From: Oscarella lobularis
Taxonomy: Eukaryota > Porifera > Homoscleromorpha > Homosclerophorida > Oscarellidae
DNA: 64,000 nt
Direction of reading: 5' to 3'
Assembly: GCF_947507565.1 (NCBI RefSeq)
Contig: NC_089187.1
Span: 2,604,001 to 2,668,000 of the forward strand
The notes beneath the pieces are model-generated. The model made no database searches and had not been told where the DNA came from. It worked only from the letters and a program-made list of their open reading frames with translations. The position numbers were made by a program, and so were the translations under genes. Below, one piece after another: positions 52,867 through 61,206 of the stretch (position 1 is the first letter of the stretch; each line of letters opens with the position of its first letter).

Positions 52867-55100
52867 CTAGCCCGTGTAAGTTCGCTGTATTTTATTACAG
52901 GAGAGACCCGTTGGCTAACCCCTTGTAATTTCGCTGTAATTTATTATTAGGATAGACCCGTTGTCTAGCCCCTGTAATTTCGCTGTAATTTATTCAAGGA
53001 GAGACCCTTTGGCTAGCCCCCTGTAATTTGGCTGTAACTTTTTACAGGAGAGACCCGTTGGCTAGCCCCCTGTAAGTTGGCTGTAATTTATTCCAGGAGA
53101 GACCCGTTGACTAACCCCCTGTAATTTCGCTGTAGTTTATTACAGGAGAGACCCATTGGCTAGCCCTTATAAATTCGCTGTAATTTATTACAGGAGAGAC
53201 CCGTTGGCTAACCCCCTGTAATTTCGCTGTGGTTTTTTACAGGAGAGACCCGTTGGCTAGCCCCCTGTAAATTCGCTGTAATTTATTACAGGAGATACCC
53301 GTTTGCTAACCCCCTGTAATTTCGCTGTAATTTATTACAGGAGAGACCCGTTGGCTAACCCCTGTAATTTCGCTGTAAGTTATTACAGCAGAGACCCGTT
53401 GGCTAACCCCCTGTAAATTCGCTGTAATTTATTACAGGAGAGACCCGTTGGCTAGCCCCTGTAATTTCGCTGTAATTTATTACAGGAGATACCCGTTGGC
53501 TAGCCCTCTGTAATTTCGCTGTAATTTATTACAGGAGAGACCCGTTGGCTAGCCCCTGTAATTTCGCTGTAATTTATTACAGGAGAGACCCGTTGGCTAG
53601 CCCCTGTAAATTCGCTGTAATTTATTACAGGAGAGACCCGTTGGCTAGCCCCCTGTAATTTCCCTTTAATTTATTACAGGAGAGACCCGTTGGCTAGCCC
53701 CTGTAATTTCGCTTTAATTTATTACAGGAGAGACCCGTTGGCTAGCCCCTGTAAATTCGCTGTAGTTTATTACAGGAGATACCCGTTGGCTAGCCCCTGT
53801 AATTTCGCTTTAATTTATTACAGGAGATACGCGTTGGCTAGCCCCTGTAATTTCGCTGTAATTTATTACAGGAGATACGCGTTGGCTAGCCCCTGTCATT
53901 TCCCTTTAATTTATTACAGGAGAGACCCGTTGGCTAGCCCCTGTAAATTCGCTGTAATTTATTACATTAGATACCCGTTGGCTAGCCCCCTGTAATTTCG
54001 CTGTAATTTATTACAGGAGAGACCCGTTGGCTAGCCCCTGTAAATTCGCTGTGGTTTATTACAGGAGATACCCGTTGGCTAGCCCCTGTAATTTCGCTTT
54101 AAATTATTACAGGAGATACGCGTTGGCTAGCTCCTGTAATTTCGCTGTAATTTATTACAGGAGATACCCGTTGGCTAGCCCCTGTAATTTCGCTTTAATT
54201 TATTACAGGAGAGACCCGTTGGCTAGCCCCCTGTAATTTCGCTGTAATTTATTACAGGAGAGACCCGTTGGCTAGCCTCCATTAATTTCGCTGTAATTTA
54301 TTACAGGAGAGACCCGTTGGCTAGCTCCCTGTAATTTCGCTGTAATTTATTACAGGAAAGACCCGTTGGCTAACCCCTGTAATTTCGCTGTAATTTATTA
54401 CAGGAGAGACCCGTTGGTCCCTCAACTTTATCTTCAATGCCTTAGAATCGAAGTTTATGCCCTCAACTTTATCTTCAGGGCCTTAGAAACATAGTTTAGG
54501 CCCTCAACTTTATCTTTAGCTCCTTACAATCAAAGTTTAAGCCCTTAACTTTATCTTTAGGACCTTAGAATCAAAGTTTAGGCCCTCATCTTTATCTTCA
54601 GGGCCTTAGAATCAAAGTTTAGGCCCTCATTTTTATCTTCAGGGCCTTAGAATCGAAGTTTATGCCCTCAACTTTATCTTCAGGGCCTTAGAATCAATTT
54701 TTAGGCCCTCAACTTATCTTCAGGTCCTTGGAATCAAAGTTTAGGCCCTCAACTTTATCTTCATGTCCCTAGAATCAAAGTTTAGGCCCTCAACTTTATC
54801 TTCAAATCCTTAGAATCAAAGTTTACGCCCTCAACTTTATCTTCAGGTTCTTAGAATCAGAGTTTAGGCCCTCAACTTTATCTTCAGGTCCTTAGAATCA
54901 GATTTTTGACCCTGAACTTTAACTTCAGACCGTTAGAATCAAAGTTTGGGCCTTCAAATTTCTCTTCAGGGCCTTAGAATCAAAGTTTAGGCCTTCAACT
55001 TTATCTTCAGGTCCTTAGAATGAAAGTTTAGGCCCTCAACTTTATCTTCAGGTCCTTAGAATGAAAGTTTGGGCTCTCAACTTTATCTTCAGGGCCTTAG
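52867..55100. repeat. Composite unit 9 (B 52867-54417, A2 54418-55100)
   Basis: The B part contains a run near 53690-54236 of GGAGATACGCGTTGGC and GGAGATACCCGTTGGC monomers not seen elsewhere. Alternating GTAAATTCGC/GTAATTTCGC neighbours there suggest a local two- to three-monomer repeat. The A part is short. Confidence 0.92.
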
Positions 55101-56255
55101 CTAGCCCGTGTAAGTTCGCTGTAATTTATTACACGAGAGACCCGTTGGCTAACCCCGTGTAATTTCGCTGTAATTTATTATTAGGATAGACCCGTTGTCT
55201 AGCCCCTGTAATTTCGCTGTCATTTATTCCAGGAGAGACCCGTTGGCTAGCCCCTGTAAGTTGGCTGTAATTTATTCCAGGAGAGACCCGTTGACTAACC
55301 CCCTGTAATTTCGCTGTAATTTATTACAGGAGAGACCCGTTGACTAACCTCCTGTAATTTCGCTGTAGTTTATTACAGGAGAGACCCGTTGGCTAGCCCC
55401 TGTAATTTCGCTGTAATTTATTACAGGAGTGACCCGTTTACTAACCCCCTGTAAATTCGCTGTAATTTATTAGAGGAGAGACCCGTTTGCTAACCCCCTG
55501 TAAATTCGCTGTAATTTATTACAGGAGAGACCCGTTGGCTAGCCCCTTTAATTTCGCTGTAGTTTATTACAGGAGAGACCCGTTGGCTAGCCTCTTTAAC
55601 TTGGCTGTAATTTATTACAGGAGAGACCCGTTGGCTAACCCCCTGTTAATTCGCTGTAATTTATTACAGGAGAGACCCGTTGGCTAACCTCCTGTAATTT
55701 CGCTGTAATTTATTACAGGAGAGACCCCTTGGCTAGCCTCCTGTAATTTCGCTGTAGTTTATTACAGGAGAGACCCGTTTGCTAACCCCCTTGTAATTTC
55801 GCTGTAGTTTATTACAGGAGAGACCCTTTGGCTAGCCCCTGTAATTTCGCTGTAATTTATTACAGGAGAGACCCTTTGGCTAGCCCCTGTACTTTCGCTG
55901 TAGTTTATTACAGGAGAGACCCGTTGGCTAACCTCCTGTAATTTCGCTGTAGTTTATTACAGGAGAGACCCTTTGGCTAGCCCCTGTAATTTCGCTGTAA
56001 TTTATTACAGGAGAGACCCGTTGGGCCCTCAACTTTATCTTCAATGCCTTAGAATCAAAGTTTAAGCCTTCAACTTTATCTTCAGGGCCTTAGAATCAAA
56101 GTCTAGGCCCTCAACTTTATCTTCAGGCCCTTAGAATAAAAGTTTAGGCCCTCAACTTTATCTTCAGGCTCTTAGAATCAAAGTTTAGGCCATCAACTTT
56201 ATCTTCAGGTCCTTAGAATCAAAGTCTAGGCCCTCAACTTTATCTTCAGGTCCTT
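55101..56255. repeat. Composite unit 10 (B 55101-56023, A2 56024-56255)
   Basis: Last composite. Its A part is cut off after about six monomers, where TTCAGGTCCTTTGTAGCC joins satellite D, sharing a few bases with it. Confidence 0.92.
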
Positions 56256-56300
56256 TGTAGCCGTTGTGGTAGTTTTTGTAGTTGTAGCCGTTGTAGTTTC
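56256..56300. repeat. Satellite D, short block: 9-bp GTTGTAGCC repeat
   Basis: A few copies of GTTGTAGCC/GTTGTAGTT that end in GTAGCCGTTGTAGTTTCTTG and pass into satellite C. The same end sequence precedes the second C array at 57473. Confidence 0.9.
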
Positions 56301-57085
56301 TTGCCGGAATATATACACCGCTTGCCGGAATGTATACACCGCCTGCCGGAATGTATACACCGCTTGCCGGCGGAGTACGTACACGCCTGCCGGAATATAT
56401 ACACCGCCTGCCGGAATATATACACCGCTTGCCGTAATATATACACCGCCTGCCTCCGGAGTATGTACACCGCTTGCCGGAATATATACATCGCCTTCCG
56501 GAATATATACACCGCTTGCCGGCGGAGTACGTACACGCCTGCCCGTATATATACACCGCCTTCCGGCGGAGTACGCACACTCCCTTCCGGAATATATACA
56601 CCGCTTGCCGTAATATATACACCGCCTGCCTCCGGAGTATGTACACCGCTTGCCGTAATATATACACCGCCTGCCGGCGAAGTACGTACACCGCTTGCCG
56701 TAATATATACACCTCTTGCCGGAATATATACAAAGCCTGCCGGCGGAGTACGTACACTGCCTTCCGGAATATATACACCGCTCTCCGGAGTATATACACC
56801 GCCTGCCGGCGGAGTACGTACACGCCTGCCGGTATATGAACACCGCCTTCCGGCGGAGTACGTACACTGCCTTCCGGAATATATACACCGCTTTCCGAAA
56901 TATATACACCGCCTGCCGGAATATATACACCGCCTGCCGGAATATATACACCGCCTGCTGGCAGAGTACGTACACGCCTGCCGGTATATATACACCGCCT
57001 GCCCGCGGAGTATGTACACCGCCTCCGTAATATATACACTGCCTGTCGGCAAAGTACGTACACTGCCTTCCGGAATATATACACC
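56301..57085. repeat. Satellite C, first block: 21/23/24-bp repeat
   Basis: Tandem GCCGGAATATATACACCGCC units (21 bp) mixed with units containing GCCGGCGGAGTACGTACACG (23 or 24 bp). GTACGTAC and CCGG are self-complementary. Because most units are multiples of three, long frames exist on both strands (for example - 56185-58440, 751 codons); these read as repeats of MPEYIHRL or CIYSGRR and are not credible proteins. Confidence 0.95.
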
Positions 57086-57472
57086 GTTGTAGCCGTTGTA
57101 GTCGTTGTAGTCGTTGTAGCCGTTGTAGTCGTTGTAGCCGTTGTACCTTTGTAGCCGTTGTAGTCGTTGTAGCCGTTGCAGTCATTGTAGTCATTGTAGC
57201 CGTTGTAGCCGTTGTAGCCGTTGTAGTCGTTGTAGTCATTGTAGCCGTTGTAGCCGTTGTAGCCGTTGTAGTCGTTGTAGTCATTGTAGTCGTTGTAGTC
57301 ATTGTAGCCGTTGCAGTCATTGTAGTCATTGTAGCCGTTGTAGTCGTTGTAGTAGTTGTACCTTTGTAGCCGTTGTAGTCGTTGTAGTCGTTGTAGCCGT
57401 TGTAGTGGTTGTAGCCTTTGTAGCCTTTGTAGCCGTTGTGGTAGTTGTTGTAGTTGTAGCCGTTGTAGTTTC
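57086..57472. repeat. Satellite D, main block: 9-bp GTTGTAGCC/GTTGTAGTC repeat
   Basis: About 43 copies of a 9-bp unit, mainly GTTGTAGCC, GTTGTAGTC and ATTGTAGTC, with occasional TTTGTAGCC. It translates as CSRCSRCSH on plus and YNDYNGYND on minus. It separates the two satellite C arrays. Confidence 0.95.
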
Positions 57473-58911
57473 TTGCCGGAATATATACACCGCTTGCCGG
57501 AATATATACACCGCCTGCCGGAATATATACACCGCCTGCCGGCGGAGTACGTACACCGCTTGCCGGAATATATACACCGCCTGCCGGAATGTATACACCG
57601 CTTGCCGGCGAAGTACGTACACGCCTGCAGGAATATATACACCGCCTGCCGGAATATATACACCGCCTGCCGGCGGAGTACGTACACCGCTTGCCGGAAT
57701 ACATACACCGCCTGCCGGAATATATACACCGCTTGCCGGCGGAGTACGTACACGCCTGCCGGTATATATACACCGCCTTCCGGCGGAGTACGTACACTGC
57801 CTTCCGGAATATATACACCGCTTTCCGGAATATATACACCGCCTGCCGGCGGTGTACGTACACCGCCTGCCGGAATATATACACCGCTTGCCGCCGGAGT
57901 ACGTACACGCCTGCCGGAATATATACACCGCTTGCCGGCGGAGTACGTACACGCCTGCCGGTATATATACACCGCCTGCCGGCGGTGTACGTACACCGCC
58001 TGCCGGAATATATACACCGCCTGCCGGAATATATACACCGCCTGCAGGCGGAGTACGTACACGCCTGCCGGAATATATACACCGCTTGCCGGCGGAGTAC
58101 GTACACGCCTGCCGGAATATATACACCGCTTGCCGGCGGAGTACGTACACGCTTGCCGGAATATATACACCGCCTGCCGGAATATATACACCGCCTGCAG
58201 GCGGAGTACGTACACGCCTGCCGGAATATATACACCGCTTGCCGGCGGAGTACGTACACGCCTGCCGGAATACATACACCGCCTGCTGGCGGAGTACGTA
58301 CACCGCTTTCCGGAATATATACACCGCCTGCTGGCGGAGTAGGTACACCGCCTGCCGGAATATATACACCGCCTGCTGGCGGAGTACTTACACCGCCTGC
58401 CAGAATATATACACCGCCTGCCGGAATATATACACCGCATGCTGGCTTAGTACGTACACCGCCTGCAAGAATATCTACACCGCCTGCCGGAATATATACA
58501 CCGCCTGCTGGCAGAGAACTTACACCGCCTGCCAGAATATCTACACCGCCTGCTGGCGGAGTACGTGCACCGCTTGACGGAATATGTACACCGCCTGCTG
58601 GCTGAGTAGTTACACCGCTTGCCGGAATATATACACCGCCTGCTGGCTGAGTACTTACACCGCTTGCCGGAATATATACACCGCCTGCTGGAGGAGTACG
58701 TACACCGCCTGCGAGAATATATACACCGCCTGCCAGAATATCTACACCGCCTGCTGGCGGAGTACGTACACTGCCTGCCAGAATATCTTCACCGCCTGCA
58801 GGAATATATACACCGCCTGCTGGCGGAGTACGTACACCGCCTGCCAGAATATATACACCGCCTGCCGGAATATATACACCGCCTGCCGGCGGAGTACGTA
58901 CACTGCCTGCC
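57473..58911. repeat. Satellite C, second block
   Basis: Same units as the first C block, entered through the same D-to-C junction, so D+C was duplicated as a composite. Toward the right end the units change to GCCAGAATATATACACCGCC and GCTGGCGGAGTACGTACACC. The array passes into satellite E at CTGCCAGAATTCATTC, where both families contain CAGAAT. Confidence 0.95.
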
Positions 58912-59698
58912 AGAATTCATTCAAAATAAATTCTGCATTAATTCAGAATAAATTTCGCATTTATTCTGCATTAATTCAGAATTAATTCTGCATTTATTCA
59001 GAATAAATTCGGCATTAGTTCCGAATAAATTCTGCATTAATTCAGAATAAATTCTGCTTTTATTCAGAATAAGTTCTGCATTAATTCAGAATAAATTCTG
59101 CATTAATTCAGAATAAATTCTGTATTAATTCTGCATTAATTCAGAATTGATTCTGCATTTATTCAGAATTAATTCTGCAATAATTGAAAATAAATTCTGC
59201 ATTATTTCAGAATAAATTCTGCATTAATCTAGAATAATTTCTGCATTAATTCAGAATAAATTCTGCATTAATTCAGAATAAGTTCTGCATTAATTCAGAA
59301 TAAATTCTGCATTAATTCAGAATAAATTCCGCATTTATTCAGAATAAATTCCGCATTTATTCTGCATTAATTTAGAATTTATTTTGCATTTTATCAGAAT
59401 TATTTCTGCAATAATTCAGAATAAAATCTGAATTAATTCAGAATTAATTCTGAATTAATGCAGAATTTATTCTGAATTTATTCTGAATTAATGCAGAATT
59501 TATTCTGAATTAATGCAGATTTTATTCTGAATTAATGCTGAATTTTATTCTGAATTAATGCAGAATAAATTCTTCATTAATTCTTCATTAATTCTACATT
59601 AATTCAGTATAAATTCTGAATTAATTCAGAATAAATTCTGAATTAATTCAGAATAAATCCTGCATTAAGTCAGAATAAATTCTGTATTTATTCAGAGA
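58912..59698. repeat. Satellite E, main block: 22-bp AT-rich repeat with internal strand flip
   Basis: About 35 units built on TTCAGAATAAATTCTGCATT plus AA. From about 59430 to 59570 the units appear in reverse complement (GCAGAATTTATTCTGAATTA), then return to the original strand. The AT-rich units contain near-palindromes (CAGAATAAATTCTG). It ends at the unique island that holds the INO80E-like exon. Confidence 0.93.
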
Positions 59699-59961
59699 AT
59701 GTGAGATTTTTTCGCGATGTTTTAGCGCGCGTTACACTCGAAAAGCCCTGCTCGTCGTTCGTCTCCTGTGCATCGCTTAGCGAGCGAGTTTGAGGTTCTT
59801 GATCGACTTCTTGTCGTGTTCCGTCACGTTCTGAACGGTTATTGCTAAGTTTTTCGTCGTCATGGCGTTTCGGGGTGTACGAGCGATCTTTTAGAACGAT
59901 CGCCGACGTATCGTCGACTCACGACGGAGCGCCTGTCGTTTTCTTCACCTTACATACGATC
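59699..59961 (+). promoter_or_regulatory. Promoter/5' UTR island of INO80E-like gene
   Basis: Unique CG-containing sequence enclosed by satellite E on both sides. It has a short upstream frame (ATG 59862, MAFRGVRAIF, stop 59892-59894) and an inverted repeat GCGATC...GATCGC around 59882-59902. No TATA box stands out. Its uniqueness and its position directly before a coding exon suggest promoter and 5' UTR. Confidence 0.5.
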
Positions 59962-60036
59962 ATGGATGCTTCATGGCAGCGTAGCTCTCGTAAAGAATAT
60001 AGAATGTTGAAAAGAAAGCTGAAGCACCTTGTCTAC
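59962..60036 (+). CDS. INO80E: First coding exon of an INO80E-like protein, rest outside window
   Basis: Exon 59962-60036 encodes 25 residues, MDASWQRSSRKEYRMLKRKL then KHLVY, and ends at phase 0 on a consensus donor GTAAGT (60037-60042). The segment KEYRMLKRKLKHLVY matches the conserved coiled-coil start of INO80E (CCDC95), a metazoan-specific subunit of the INO80 chromatin-remodelling complex. Vertebrate proteins have a similar KKYRNLKRKLKFLIYE close to the N-terminus, as I recall the family. No second exon is visible in the remaining 4 kb, so the first intron must contain satellites E, F, G and H and extend past the right edge. The match is short; another coiled-coil protein is possible. 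Confidence 0.6.
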
Positions 60037-60055
60037 GTAAGTTCACGATCTTTTA

Positions 60056-60115
60056 TTCCGCATTAATTCAGAATTAATTCTGCATTAATTCAGAATTAAA
60101 TCTGCATTTATTCAG
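60056..60115. repeat. Satellite E, short block inside INO80E-like intron
   Basis: Three units of GCATTAATTCAGAATTAATTC begin 19 bp after the splice donor. Together with the main E block they bracket the unique island. Confidence 0.9.
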
Positions 60116-60249
60116 AATTTGTCCTGGGGACAATTTGTCCCCAGGACAAATTGTCTTGGGACAAATTGTCCTGGGACAATTTGTCCTGGGACAATTTGTC
60201 TTGGGGAGAATTTGTCCTGGGGACATTTTGTCCTGGGACAATTTGTCCT
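60116..60249. repeat. Satellite F, right copy, with inversion point
   Basis: Copies of GACAATTTGTCCTGGG as at 17282, but here orientation changes: CTGGGGACAA-T-TTGTCCCCAG around 60124-60144 is a perfect odd-centred palindrome, followed by units in the opposite sense (GGACAAATTGTC) and then back. It begins by overlap with satellite E (TTCAGAATTTGTCC). Confidence 0.93.
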
Positions 60250-61115
60250 TCTCCTATGCCTTTTGCCTTCTGCCTTTGCCTTTTGCTTTCTCCCTCTGCC
60301 TTTTGCCTTCTCCCTTTGCGTTTTGCCTTCTCCCTTTGCGTTTTGCCTTCTCCCTTTTCGTTTTGCCTTCTCCCTTTGCCTTTTTCCTTCTCCCTTTGCC
60401 TTTTGCCTTCTCCCTTTTGCCTTTTGCCTTCTTCTTTGCCTTTTGCCTTCTCCTTTGCCTTTTGCCTTCTCCCTTTTGCCTTTTGCCTTCTCCCTTTTGC
60501 CTTTTGCCTTCTCCCTTTTGCCTTTTGCCTTCTCCCTTTTGCCTTTTGCCTCCTCCCTTTTGCCTTTTGCCTTCTCCCTTTTGCCTTTTGCCTTCTCCCT
60601 TTTGCCTTTTGCCTCCTCCCTTTTGCCTTTTGCCTTCTCCCTTTTGCCTTTTGCCTTCTCCCTTTTGCCTTTTGCCTTCTCCCTTTGCCTTTTGCCTTTT
60701 CCCTTTGCCTTTTGCCTTTTCCCTTTGCCTTTTGCCTTCTCCTTTTCCTTTTTCCTTTTGCCTTCTCCCTTTTGCCTTTTGCCTTTTCCCTTTGCCTTTT
60801 GCCTTTTCCCTTTGCCTTTTGCCTTTTCCCTTTGCCTTTTGCCTTTTCCCTTTGCCTTTTGCCTTTTCCCTTTGCCTTTTGCCTTTTCCCTTTGCCTTTT
60901 GCCTTCTCCCTTTGCCTTTTGCCTTCTCCCTTTTGCCTTTTGCCTTCTCCCTTTTGCCTTTTGCCTTCTCCCTTTTGCCTTTTGCCTTCTCCCTTTTGCC
61001 TTTTGCCTTCTCCCTTTTGCCTTTTGCCTTCTCCCTTTTGACTTTTGCCTTCTCCCTTTTGCCTTTTGCCTTCTCCCTTTGCCTTTTTGCCTTCTCCTTT
61101 GCCTTTTGCCTTCTT
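60250..61115. repeat. Satellite G: pyrimidine-rich 20/21-bp repeat
   Basis: About 40 units built on CCCTTTTGCCTTTTGCCTTC (20 or 21 bp, with a 3 T/4 T difference). The plus strand is almost free of A over about 850 bp. All three frames stay open on each strand (reading as LLPFAFC on plus, KAKGKRQ on minus), purely from composition. The extreme strand asymmetry could allow triplex DNA. Confidence 0.95.
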
Positions 61116-61206
61116 CTGAATAAATGCTGCATTTATTCAGAATAAATGCTGCAATTATTCTGACAAAATGCTGCATTTATTCTGAATAATGCTGCATTTA
61201 TTCTGA
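61116..61206. repeat. Satellite E variant: GAATAAATGC palindromic block
   Basis: A few units related to E but with ATGCTGCATTTATTC. GAATAAATGC-T-GCATTTATTC is a perfect odd-centred palindrome. It links satellite G to satellite H, entering H through TTCTGAACAGAAAAC. Confidence 0.88.

Noticed and set aside
56185..58440. 751-codon minus-strand frame
   Set aside because: It lies entirely in satellites C and D; several other frames are equally open and the product is pure repeat.
60112..61176. 354-codon KAKGKRQ-rich frame and its plus-strand partners
   Set aside because: All frames are open because satellite G lacks A on one strand; no start context, splice sites or homology.
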